Source of the DNA: Emticicia sp. BO119
GTDB taxonomy: Bacteria; Bacteroidota; Bacteroidia; Cytophagales; Spirosomataceae
Direction of reading: 5' to 3'
DNA: 64,000 nt
Assembly (NCBI RefSeq): GCF_013912375.1
Contig: NZ_JACETV010000001.1
Coordinates: 186,001-250,000 of the forward strand
Both the position numbers and the translations under genes were made by a program. Below the pieces are notes generated by a model that ran no database searches, was not told the origin of the DNA, and saw only the letters and a list, made by a program, of their open reading frames with translations. Shown piece by piece: positions 19,121 to 27,499 of this stretch (position 1 is its first letter; each line of letters begins with the position of its first letter).

Positions 19121-19198
19121 AAAACACGGAGTTTCACAGAGGCAGGTCATAATATATATTTTCACGCTGTGAAACTCCGTACAGAACTCTGTGGTAAA
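19121..19198. repeat. Inverted repeat (family A, copy 2)
   Basis: ACGGAGTTTCACAG at 19126-19139 and its exact reverse complement CTGTGAAACTCCGT at 19167-19180 form a 14-base stem with a 27-base loop. They are flanked by ACTCTGTGGTAAA. The words match the repeat at 7081-7172, marking a dispersed palindromic family. It separates the PqaA-type gene from the anti-sigma-like stub. Confidence 0.7.
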
Positions 19199-19248
19199 AC
19201 GCTATTAATTAAAAAAAAAGCATATTCAGTACTCAACCTATAATAAAC

Positions 19249-19449
19249 ATGGAACGCTCACGTCCTGATTATTTAATAGAAAGACTCATCGATAATAAAC
19301 TCTCCAGCGACGAATTGGAAGAGTTATTGGCTGGTATAGGAGAAACTGAAATGTCGCCGGAATACTCAAACATTCTTGAAAATTACTTTAACCAGCTTTT
19401 AACAGAAGCCCATCTGAAAAAAAATACAGTGTCTGAACAAGACCAGTAA
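19249..19449 (+). CDS. Small protein resembling the cytoplasmic domain of a FecR-type anti-sigma factor
   Basis: A 66-residue protein starting at an ATG, with 108 bases of non-coding DNA between the repeat and the next gene's ATG accounted for by this frame. The sequence DYLIERLIDNKLSSDELEE followed by LLAGIG is very like the helical N-terminal segment of Bacteroidota FecR-type anti-sigma factors, which holds the ECF sigma factor. Full anti-sigma proteins continue with a membrane helix and a periplasmic FecR domain, both absent here. It is followed after 8 bases by the GDPD gene, so it is likely to be translated with it. It may be a free anti-sigma regulator of the sigma factor at 8809, or a truncated remnant. 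The family assignment is by pattern only. Confidence 0.55.
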   Translation: MERSRPDYLIERLIDNKLSSDELEELLAGIGETEMSPEYSNILENYFNQLLTEAHLKKNTVSEQDQ

Positions 19450-19457
19450 ACCAACCC

Positions 19458-20318
19458 ATGAAATCTCTCACGTTTTTACTGCTTATCAGTATTACTATTT
19501 ACGCAAGTGCTTTTATCCCCAATCATACTTTAAACAAATCCAAACAAACGGGGGCAGATTCCTTGAAGTCTTTAAAAGAAAAGTATAATTTGAGTATATC
19601 AGCTCATAGAGGTAGTTCAATCATAGCACCCGAAAACACCCTTGCTACGTTTAAAACAGTATTAGCAATGGGGGTAGATTATATAGAAATTGATGTTCGT
19701 ACAACAAAAGACGGGCAATTGGCTATTTTACATGATGGTTCGCTCAACCGCACAACTAATGGTGAAGGCCCGATGAAGAATTTTACACTGGCCGAACTCA
19801 AAGAGTTATCGGCAGGCAAGGGTCATCATGAAAAGTTTATAGCAGAACGCATACCAACCTTACAGGAAACTACCCGATTAGTAGCAGAATGGAATAAAAC
19901 CCACAAACACCAGACAAATCTCTATGTTGATTGTAAAGATGTAGCACCAGAGCCTTTGGTAAGAGAACTCAAAGCAGATAAATTACTGAAAAATGCCGTT
20001 TTCTACGGTTCTGATAATTTTCTGCTGGCATTGAAAAAAGTATATCCTAAAGCTAAGCTAATGCCTTCATTGAATAAACCACAAGAGATAGAAGATAAAG
20101 TAGAACGGCTAAAACCCTATGCCTTTGATGTTCGGTGGACAATCCTGAATAAGGAATTAGTAACTGAAATACATAAACATAATATAAAGGTTTTTTCTGA
20201 TGTATTAGGCCTTTTAGATATGCCTGCCAACTACAAAAAAGCCGCTGAAATGGGCGTTGACCTGATTCAGACAGATCATGTCAGAAAGGTTTATCAAACA
20301 CTTTTAGAGGGTAATTAA
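19458..20318 (+). CDS. Glycerophosphodiester phosphodiesterase, exported
   Basis: A 286-residue protein with a signal peptide of about 20 residues. It is a TIM-barrel GDPD, which splits glycerophosphodiesters into glycerol-3-phosphate and an alcohol. The catalytic and metal residues are all visible: H50-R51 (SAHRGS), E59 (APENT), E77 and D79 (YIEIDVR) and H92-D93 (LHDGSLNRTTNG), with a conserved late TDH motif. It lies 8 bases after the 66-residue gene. With the acid phosphatase, ceramidase-like and PqaA-type genes it completes a set suited to taking apart lipid head groups. Its stop overlaps that of the convergent membrane gene by four bases. Confidence 0.95.
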   Translation: MKSLTFLLLISITIYASAFIPNHTLNKSKQTGADSLKSLKEKYNLSISAHRGSSIIAPENTLATFKTVLAMGVDYIEIDVRTTKDGQLAILHDGSLNRTTNGEGPMKNFTLAELKELSAGKGHHEKFIAERIPTLQETTRLVAEWNKTHKHQTNLYVDCKDVAPEPLVRELKADKLLKNAVFYGSDNFLLALKKVYPKAKLMPSLNKPQEIEDKVERLKPYAFDVRWTILNKELVTEIHKHNIKVFSDVLGLLDMPANYKKAAEMGVDLIQTDHVRKVYQTLLEGN

Positions 20319-20713
20319 CGATTGTTTTTATCGGCTAAATTTCGCCCTGTCCAGATAAGGGCTATACCTACTGCCCCTAAAATAAACTGGAGTGGGTGCA
20401 GGGTTTCTATCATAACAATCTGAACTAAAAGCCAGACAAGCAGAATAACACCTTGCGCCCAGATTAACCAGGCCAGTTTTCGAGGTTTAACCAGAAAACC
20501 AGCAAAGGCGGCAATACTGGCTGCTCCGTTACTGATAAATAACACAATACCCGGAATCAGAAAATCAGAGAAGGGGCTGTGAGCGAGTAAATCAGCCGAC
20601 ATACCTAAGCTACTGCCATCAGGGTGAGTAATCAGGTTCCAGCCCCCATACAAGGCACCGAAACCATTAAATAATAAGAGTATAGAAGCAATAGAGCCAA
20701 GAAGAGATTTCAT
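20315..20713 (-). CDS. Small four-helix membrane protein, function unknown
   Basis: A 132-residue protein with four hydrophobic segments (about residues 5-25, 47-70, 78-98 and 105-125), so an integral inner-membrane protein with both ends on the same side. I recognise no family motif. The ATG at 20713 is separated by one base from a perfect 12-base-pair hairpin that may hide the start or end the upstream transcript. It is probably the second gene of a pair with the larger membrane protein at 20838-22148. Confidence 0.65.
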   Translation of the reverse strand: MKSLLGSIASILLLFNGFGALYGGWNLITHPDGSSLGMSADLLAHSPFSDFLIPGIVLFISNGAASIAAFAGFLVKPRKLAWLIWAQGVILLVWLLVQIVMIETLHPLQFILGAVGIALIWTGRNLADKNNR

Positions 20714-20714
20714 T

Positions 20715-20742
20715 ATCAGGTACTTTTAACAAAGTACCTGAT
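20715..20742. terminator. Perfect 12-bp hairpin next to a start codon
   Basis: ATCAGGTACTTT and AAAGTACCTGAT flank a four-base TAAC loop. On the plus strand a TTTATT run follows, but no plus gene ends here. On the minus strand the hairpin ends one base before the ATG of the 132-residue gene. It may therefore be a terminator or attenuator after the 20838-22148 gene, or a translational control hairpin. Confidence 0.55.
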
Positions 20743-20837
20743 TTTATTAATGATAGATTATGACTACCGTCAGGTTTCAGCCTGATTATAAACAAACCCG
20801 GTTCTACCTGTTCTTGATCGGCAGAAACTAAAATTAA

Positions 20838-22148
20838 TTATCTGGTCGCTTGTTCTTCTACAACCTCAACTCCGAACCTTTTCTGAGCTCCTTTCAGCTC
20901 ATCATGGGCATTAATAGCAATTATCGCCAAAAACGCAATAAGTATAGCAACCGCTGCCATATTAAAAGACCATTTCTTTAGTCCAATATCATGGCTGGCA
21001 AAAGAAGGTCGGGTTTTATTAATTAAGAGTAGAATTACAATCAGATTAAGCGTATAAAGGTATTGTTCCGGCCGATAAATACTGATAAAGGCCCCTGTAA
21101 TGATATAACTAAAAACAATATATAAACTTAAATGGCCTACAAAAAATGTGTGTACTTCTTTATAGCTATAAGTTAAAGTATTTGGCTGACTGATATAATA
21201 TTTATAGAACCAGATAATGGTCAGGAGTAGAATCAAAACCAGGCCACCCCATTCAGTAAGGCCAAATAAAGGGCTGCCATCTAAAACATTAATCTTGGTT
21301 AGCATATCATAGATTCTCTTGGTATCAAAGTTTTGCTGCCAGACAGTAAACGGAATAAGCAAGACCACCATTAGTAACGGAAATAACTGTGAAGTTTTCT
21401 TCTGAGAACTTTCTGATGCTTCCCATGAGGAAGTGAGTGTGCCATAAGACATACCCAAACCGCCGAAGAAACCTAAAGTATATTCCATTACATTCCAGAA
21501 GTTGAATTTGATACCCGACACGCTCCCTAATACCTGCAGGAAGTTGCCAAATGCAAAACCAAAACCGCCACCCAGGCCCGAGAATACGGCTACTCGTAGA
21601 GCCGAATTTCGCTGATGCCTTACCATAAACCAGGTCATGGCCACTGCTGCGCCAAAACAGGCCGCCCAGGCTTCAGAGCGTGGGGGAGTCATAAACCATT
21701 CGAACTCAGTAATGATAAAATAATAGAAGAGAATGGCCCCTGCTACCATTTCTACAATTAGATTAGCCCATTTAACCGGGTTTTTAGCAGTATTCGACAG
21801 TGCCAGCCCAAACAAACCTCCACCAACATACCCATATAAACCACCAATTACAAACAACATCATTAGCCCATAGTAAGCATTCACAAAATCATCTGCACGG
21901 CCATACCCCACCACTATTCCATAACTCATAATACCTCCAAGCCCCCAACCTAATGCTCCGGCCATTGTAATACTGAAAAATCTGGCATACCAGTCTTCCC
22001 TTTTAGCTACTAATAATAGGCTCAGGCATCCGATACCACCTGCCCAGGCGGCACCATGTTCATGCCCGAACTGACCGCGAATAGCCCATGCTGTGCCGAG
22101 CGACAGAGCTACTACCAGTATACTCAGATATAATTGTCTGTTTTTCAT
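20838..22148 (-). CDS. Polytopic membrane protein, about 12 helices, function unknown
   Basis: A 436-residue protein if started at the ATG at 22148 (MKNRQLYLS). An upstream ATG at 22199 would add 17 mostly polar residues and is also possible. About eleven or twelve hydrophobic segments are spread along its length, with Gly-rich helices such as GALGWGLGGIMSYG and YGYVGGGLFGLALS, and a GQFGHEHGAAWAGG motif in the first loop. The layout resembles a transporter but I cannot place it in a family. It lies upstream of a second small membrane protein. Its promoter should lie in the 320 bases shared with the divergent GH2 gene. Confidence 0.65.
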   Translation of the reverse strand: MKNRQLYLSILVVALSLGTAWAIRGQFGHEHGAAWAGGIGCLSLLLVAKREDWYARFFSITMAGALGWGLGGIMSYGIVVGYGRADDFVNAYYGLMMLFVIGGLYGYVGGGLFGLALSNTAKNPVKWANLIVEMVAGAILFYYFIITEFEWFMTPPRSEAWAACFGAAVAMTWFMVRHQRNSALRVAVFSGLGGGFGFAFGNFLQVLGSVSGIKFNFWNVMEYTLGFFGGLGMSYGTLTSSWEASESSQKKTSQLFPLLMVVLLIPFTVWQQNFDTKRIYDMLTKINVLDGSPLFGLTEWGGLVLILLLTIIWFYKYYISQPNTLTYSYKEVHTFFVGHLSLYIVFSYIITGAFISIYRPEQYLYTLNLIVILLLINKTRPSFASHDIGLKKWSFNMAAVAILIAFLAIIAINAHDELKGAQKRFGVEVVEEQATR

Positions 22149-22466
22149 TTGTTTAGGAATTATAATTAGGGTCTTATAGAATTTATTACTATACTTCACA
22201 TAGGATTAAAAAGACTATTAAACCTCATAAATTTTGCTTGGCAATAGTCCAGAATATATTTTTGAGAGTAATAATAAGAGTATGTTTATGAATCTTTACG
22301 AAATAATTATAGACTGGCCGTCTCCTTAAAATTATTGGAATATCCTTATGCTTAGAGATAGGGCATTGTCGTGTTTTTACCAGACAAACTGACATTTATT
22401 AAAGAATCTTTATTGTTTGAATCTCGATAAACTTACATTAAAAACAATAAATCAAGCACAAAAAAT

Positions 22467-25142
22467 ATGAATCAAAGATGGTGTTTACTTTTAGGTCTGC
22501 TCAGTAGTTTTTTTCTGATTAGTTGCGGCTCAAAAGTAAAAGTGGAAGAAATGACCTTGAGCAATAACTGGACAATTGCTTCTACAAAAGAAGTTAATGC
22601 AGATGCCAGAACCCTTTCAATACAACTTATTAACCCTGAAAAATGGGTGAAGGCTACCGTGCCGACCACAGTATTGGGGGCATTGGTAGAAGCGGGCATA
22701 TATAAAGACCCGTTTATGGGCAAAAACCTCGAGAATATCCCCCGTGCTCCATTTGAAAACTCCTGGTGGTTTAGAAATACATTCGAAATCGAAAATTTAA
22801 ATATAAAAGACGAGCACCTGACTTTGCTGATTGACGGCATAAACTATCGTGCTGATTTCTGGTTGAATGGGGTAAAGGTGGCTACTCAGGACACCCTGTT
22901 TGGTGCTTTCCGTCAGTTTGAAATTGATATTACCGAAGCCGCTAAAAGCGGTGAGAATGTATTGCTGGTAGAGGTGTTTCCACCACAGGTACGCAACTTT
23001 TATATGGGCTTTGTTGACTGGGCACCCACACCGCCTGACCACTACATGGGTATCTATCGTGACATCCGGATAAAACGTTCAGGAAAGGTTCCCATTATGG
23101 TTGGAACCTTTATTGCACCTGACCTTGACCCAAAGGATCTGACCCGGGCATGGCTGACCATAAGTACAGAACTGGCCAACCATAGTGATGTTTCAAAAAC
23201 AGTAGAACTAAAAGGAACAATTGAAAACCTTACATTCACGAAATCCTTTACTTTAGCACCACATGAGCGTAAAGAAGTAAAGTTTACACCTGCTGATACA
23301 AAACAACTATTGATTAAAAATCCACGTTTGTGGTGGCCAAATGGTTTAGGTAACCCTGAAATGTACACGTTGAATCTTGAGGTAAGAGAAAATGGGAGTC
23401 TATCAGATAAACAAAGCACCCGATTTGGTATCCGCAAAATTGAAACTTATCTGAATGATAAGGGAGTGAGAGGGTATAAAGTGAATGGCAGAGAGGTGTT
23501 AATCAAAAGCGCAGGGTGGGTAGATGATTTGTTTCTCCGTTATATGCCAGAAAAAGATGCAGCGCAGATTAGATATGTAAAAGAAATGAACCTTAATTCA
23601 TTAAGATTTGAAGGGGTATGGGGTAACAACCATCATATCTATGATTTGTGCGATGAAAACGGAATCCTGCTCATGATCGGATGGAGCTGCCAGTGGGAGT
23701 GGCCTGATTATCTGGGAATGGAACTAAAAATAAAACCCGGTGACGAAAACCTTCCGATTAATGAGGGAGTAGATTTGTATGCCGTTAAACTCACACCTGA
23801 AGAAGAGTCCTTACTATCGAATTATTTAAGAGATCAGGTGAAGTGGCTACGCAACCACCCAAGCATCTTTACATGGGCGGGTGGAAGCGATGCCATGCCA
23901 AAACCTTCTCTTGAAAAACGGTATCTGGCTACTTTGAAACAATATGACCCCACGCGTCCGTTTCTCATTTCCTCCGGAGATTTCAATAGTGAGCTGACCG
24001 GAAAATCGGGAATGAAAATGAACGGTCCTTATGAATATGTGCCGCCCGTGTATTGGTATGAAGATAAAAAATTAGGCGGAGCATTTGGTTTTAATAGCGA
24101 AACAGGGCCGGGGCCACAGATACCTCCTGTCAGCAGCATCAAAAAAATGATTCCTGAAGCGGACTTATGGCCACCTGACAATAAGGTCTGGAATTACCAT
24201 TCAGGTCGTAAGGATTTCAATACGATGGGTGTTTATCTCAATGCAATGAACAAGCGTTATGGAACCCCAAAAAATCTGGAAGAACTGGCTCTGAAATCAC
24301 AACTGATGAACTATGAGGCTATCCGCCCCATGTTCGAAGCATTTGTGATTAACAGGCCTATGGCAACTGGCGTTGTGCAATGGATGCTTAATTCGCCCTG
24401 GCCGGAGTTTTACTGGCAGCTATATGATTATTACCTGATGCCGACAGGTGCTTATTATGGTACGAAAAAAGCGGCCCAACCTGTAAACATCATTTATGAC
24501 TACCACAACCACGCCATTCATTTAAGTAATGATACACGCCAGCCACTATCAGGACTAAAAGCAGAAATAAAGCTTTACGATAAAAACTCAAAGCAAATAT
24601 TTGAAAAAACAGAAAGCCAGGCACTAAAAAAAAATACGACAAAAAAATGGTTGAGTGTGCCTGTATTAAAAGGAAAAAATGAGGTCTATTTCTTATCGCT
24701 TACATTAAAAAATGCTAAGGGCGACTTGATTGCGGATAATTTCTATTGGCTGTCTTCTCAAAAAGACCAGTTAGATTGGTCTAAGTACTTCTGGTTTTAC
24801 ACGCCTCAGAAACAATATGCAGATTTTAGTGGCTTGAATACCTTGCCTAAAGTTTCTATTAAAGCAGAAAAGAATATTAAGGAAATCGGTAAAGATGAAT
24901 ATGAACTAAGTTTAATATTAAAAAATACCTCCGATAAACTGGCTTTCTTTATTGAAGCAGAACTGGCCGATGGCGCAAATGGCGATGCCATTACTCCGGT
25001 ATTCTGGTCTGATAATTATATATCTATTCCTCCTAATGACATGAAAAAAATCAAGGTAAGATACTTCAAGAAAGACCTGAAAAGTGGCAAGCCGGTTATC
25101 AGAATACAAGGCTATAATCTATTAAAATCGATTACTTTATAA
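22467..25142 (+). CDS. GH2 family exo-beta-D-glucosaminidase-like lipoprotein
   Basis: An 891-residue predicted lipoprotein (FLISCGSK). The domain order is GH2 sugar-binding jelly roll (about 50-190, SWWFRNTF), an immunoglobulin-like domain (about 205-310), a TIM barrel (about 320-600) and C-terminal beta domains. The barrel follows the CsxA exo-glucosaminidase subgroup rather than beta-galactosidases: FEGVWGNNH, MIGWSCQWEWPDY, HPSIFTWAGGSDAMP with D475, KMNGPYEYVPPVYWY, and FGFNSETGPGP with E545. D475 and E545 correspond in motif and spacing (70 apart) to the acid/base Asp469 and nucleophile Glu541 of CsxA. The likely activity is release of GlcN from chitosan oligomers, or a related endo-beta-mannosidase activity. 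It starts an operon with the next two genes, four bases apart each. Confidence 0.9.
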   Translation: MNQRWCLLLGLLSSFFLISCGSKVKVEEMTLSNNWTIASTKEVNADARTLSIQLINPEKWVKATVPTTVLGALVEAGIYKDPFMGKNLENIPRAPFENSWWFRNTFEIENLNIKDEHLTLLIDGINYRADFWLNGVKVATQDTLFGAFRQFEIDITEAAKSGENVLLVEVFPPQVRNFYMGFVDWAPTPPDHYMGIYRDIRIKRSGKVPIMVGTFIAPDLDPKDLTRAWLTISTELANHSDVSKTVELKGTIENLTFTKSFTLAPHERKEVKFTPADTKQLLIKNPRLWWPNGLGNPEMYTLNLEVRENGSLSDKQSTRFGIRKIETYLNDKGVRGYKVNGREVLIKSAGWVDDLFLRYMPEKDAAQIRYVKEMNLNSLRFEGVWGNNHHIYDLCDENGILLMIGWSCQWEWPDYLGMELKIKPGDENLPINEGVDLYAVKLTPEEESLLSNYLRDQVKWLRNHPSIFTWAGGSDAMPKPSLEKRYLATLKQYDPTRPFLISSGDFNSELTGKSGMKMNGPYEYVPPVYWYEDKKLGGAFGFNSETGPGPQIPPVSSIKKMIPEADLWPPDNKVWNYHSGRKDFNTMGVYLNAMNKRYGTPKNLEELALKSQLMNYEAIRPMFEAFVINRPMATGVVQWMLNSPWPEFYWQLYDYYLMPTGAYYGTKKAAQPVNIIYDYHNHAIHLSNDTRQPLSGLKAEIKLYDKNSKQIFEKTESQALKKNTTKKWLSVPVLKGKNEVYFLSLTLKNAKGDLIADNFYWLSSQKDQLDWSKYFWFYTPQKQYADFSGLNTLPKVSIKAEKNIKEIGKDEYELSLILKNTSDKLAFFIEAELADGANGDAITPVFWSDNYISIPPNDMKKIKVRYFKKDLKSGKPVIRIQGYNLLKSITL

Positions 25143-25146
25143 ACCA

Positions 25147-27495
25147 ATGCTAAGAAAATCTATTCATCTCGTTACTCTGTTATTGTTCTGTTTTGTAGCA
25201 GTCATAGCACAACCCATAACTATAAAGAGTGCTAATATTATTGCTTCTAATACCATTCCTTCGCCTGTAAAGGAAACTACGGTGAAGATGCTGACAGAAG
25301 AAATACAGAAGCGAACCTCTATTGTTTTAAAATCTACAACAGGACAACCGAAAAGCAATGAGTACACCATTGCCCTTGTATTATCAGGCGACAAAGATTT
25401 GGCAGGTAAATCTATCCCGGTCGGCACAGACAAAACAGAGCCTGAGTTTAAGGCAGAGGGATATAGGATTGTATCAGAACTCACCGATAAAGGTGGTATT
25501 TTATGGATAATAGGAGCAGATGCAAGAGGCGTATTATTCGGGGCAGGTTGGGTATTGCGCAAAGCTACTTTATTGCCTAAGGCTATTCAGTTGAATACTA
25601 AAACCAATATAGCTACTTCACCAGAGTATGCCATCAGAGGGCATCAGTTGGGGTATCGTCATACAGCCAATTCGTATGATGCCTGGACGGTGGCACAATT
25701 CGACCAGTATATAAGAGAACTGGCTATTTTCGGCTCCAATGCAGTAGAAGGTATTCCGTTTCATGAAGACGAAAATCCAAGTCCGCATTTCAAAATTTCG
25801 TCTGCCGAAATGCGCGTGAAAATCAGTGAGATTTGTCAGGCTTATGACCAGGATTACTGGGTATGGACACCCGTTACATTTGAGCTAACGGATACCCGGA
25901 AACGTAAAGCAGAATTAAACCTGCATGAAGACCTCTATAAAAAATGCCCGCGTCTTGACCATATTTTTGTGCCGGGTGGAGACCCTGGCGATAACCATCC
26001 AAGAGAAGTTTTACCTTTTTTGAAAGAATTGCATGATCGTCTGGTGAAATATCACCCAAATGGTAAAATCTGGCTTTCGTTGCAGGGTTTTAGTGTTGAG
26101 CAGGTAGATTATTTCTATCAATACCTCAAAGAAAACCAACCTACATGGTTGCAGGGCGTAGTATCCGGTCCCGGCAGCCCTCCGATGGCTGAAACCCGAT
26201 ACCGTTTGCCTAAGAATTATCAGCATAGAGAATACCCTGACCTTACACATAATGTCAGATGTGAGTTTCCTGTTCGCCAATGGGATCAGGCTTATGCCCT
26301 TACTTTAGGAAGAGAAGCCTGTAACCCTCGTCCTTATGAATTCGCAGCAATTCACCAGACTTATGCACCTTTTACTGATGGGTTTGTGTCATATTCTGAT
26401 GGCTGTCATGATGATATTAACAAGATAGTCTGGAGTATGCGGGCATGGGATACCCAAACTGATGTAAGAGAAATACTGGTTGATTACAGTAACTTTTTCT
26501 TTGGAAAAGATTTGGCAGACAATATAGCTGATGGCATTGCGGCTCTTGAAAACAACTGGAAAGGCCCATTGGCACAAAATGGAGGTGTAGAAGCTACCTT
26601 TGCCTTCTGGAAAAGCATAGAAGCAAAGGCCTCACCTCAGTTGAATGAAAATTGGCGCTGGCAGATTCTGTTACTAAGAGCCTACTATGACACCTATACG
26701 CGCCGGAGATTAATCTATGAGCAAGAATTGGAAAAACAAGCCAATAGCATTATAGCAAAAGCTCCTCAACTGAGTGCTGATAAGGCTATGACATCAGCCT
26801 GGGAGGTTTTAGAGAAAGCCGAGAAAATGCCAGTCGGTTATGAGTTAAGAAAGAAAATTGAACAATTATGTCAGACCCTTTATAATTCTATCGGATTACA
26901 AACAAGCGTACCTAAACACAAAGCGAGAGGTTATGAGCGTGGTTGCTTGCTCGATTTTGTCGACTATCCGCTTAATAACCGTTGGTGGTTAGAAGATGAG
27001 TTTAAAAAACTTAAACCAATAGTGGCTGATAGTAATGCTAAAGTAATGGCAAGATTAAAAATTATCAGTACATGGGAGAACCCTGGCGCAGGAAGTTTTT
27101 ATGATGATGTATCAAGCATCAGCAAAGGACCAAGAGTGATATCCATCGTGGACGATGCCACTGATATTGCTTGGTGGGAGAATGGTTTCAGCCGGGCAAG
27201 ATTATCGACCCAGACTTTTCAGAATAATCCTGAATTAATTTATGATAACTTACAGGCAGATGCCCGTTATATTATCAGAGTTGCAGGTATGGGTGAAGCA
27301 CTTTTAAGGGTAGATGGCAAGCGATTAAGCCCTATTCTCTATAACCGTGAAAATGAGACTTTCAAAGAGTGGATAGTTCCATTGAATTTGAGTACGGATG
27401 GACAAATAAAAGTTACCTTTGATGAGCCGGAGGAATCACATCTGAACTGGCGTAAGCATTCAAAAGTTTCTGATGTATGGTTATTGAAACAATAA
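25147..27495 (+). CDS. GH20/GH67-related glycoside-hydrolase-like protein, exported
   Basis: A 782-residue protein with a signal peptide of about 21 residues. Residues about 25-150 form the zincin-like alpha/beta domain that precedes the barrel in hexosaminidases and alpha-glucuronidases (VKMLTEEIQKRT, IIGADARGVLFGAGWVLR). Residues about 155-500 look like a TIM barrel (YAIRGHQLGYR, WVWTPVTFELT, DHIFVPGGDPGDNHPREV, SYSDGCHDDINK). A helical segment and a C-terminal beta-sandwich follow. The classic GH20 Asp-Glu pair and the GH67 signature are not seen, so the catalytic residues and substrate are unclear. Translation is probably coupled to GH2, four bases upstream, and it most likely acts on the same amino-sugar glycan. 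Confidence 0.75.
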   Translation: MLRKSIHLVTLLLFCFVAVIAQPITIKSANIIASNTIPSPVKETTVKMLTEEIQKRTSIVLKSTTGQPKSNEYTIALVLSGDKDLAGKSIPVGTDKTEPEFKAEGYRIVSELTDKGGILWIIGADARGVLFGAGWVLRKATLLPKAIQLNTKTNIATSPEYAIRGHQLGYRHTANSYDAWTVAQFDQYIRELAIFGSNAVEGIPFHEDENPSPHFKISSAEMRVKISEICQAYDQDYWVWTPVTFELTDTRKRKAELNLHEDLYKKCPRLDHIFVPGGDPGDNHPREVLPFLKELHDRLVKYHPNGKIWLSLQGFSVEQVDYFYQYLKENQPTWLQGVVSGPGSPPMAETRYRLPKNYQHREYPDLTHNVRCEFPVRQWDQAYALTLGREACNPRPYEFAAIHQTYAPFTDGFVSYSDGCHDDINKIVWSMRAWDTQTDVREILVDYSNFFFGKDLADNIADGIAALENNWKGPLAQNGGVEATFAFWKSIEAKASPQLNENWRWQILLLRAYYDTYTRRRLIYEQELEKQANSIIAKAPQLSADKAMTSAWEVLEKAEKMPVGYELRKKIEQLCQTLYNSIGLQTSVPKHKARGYERGCLLDFVDYPLNNRWWLEDEFKKLKPIVADSNAKVMARLKIISTWENPGAGSFYDDVSSISKGPRVISIVDDATDIAWWENGFSRARLSTQTFQNNPELIYDNLQADARYIIRVAGMGEALLRVDGKRLSPILYNRENETFKEWIVPLNLSTDGQIKVTFDEPEESHLNWRKHSKVSDVWLLKQ

Positions 27496-27499
27496 AGCC

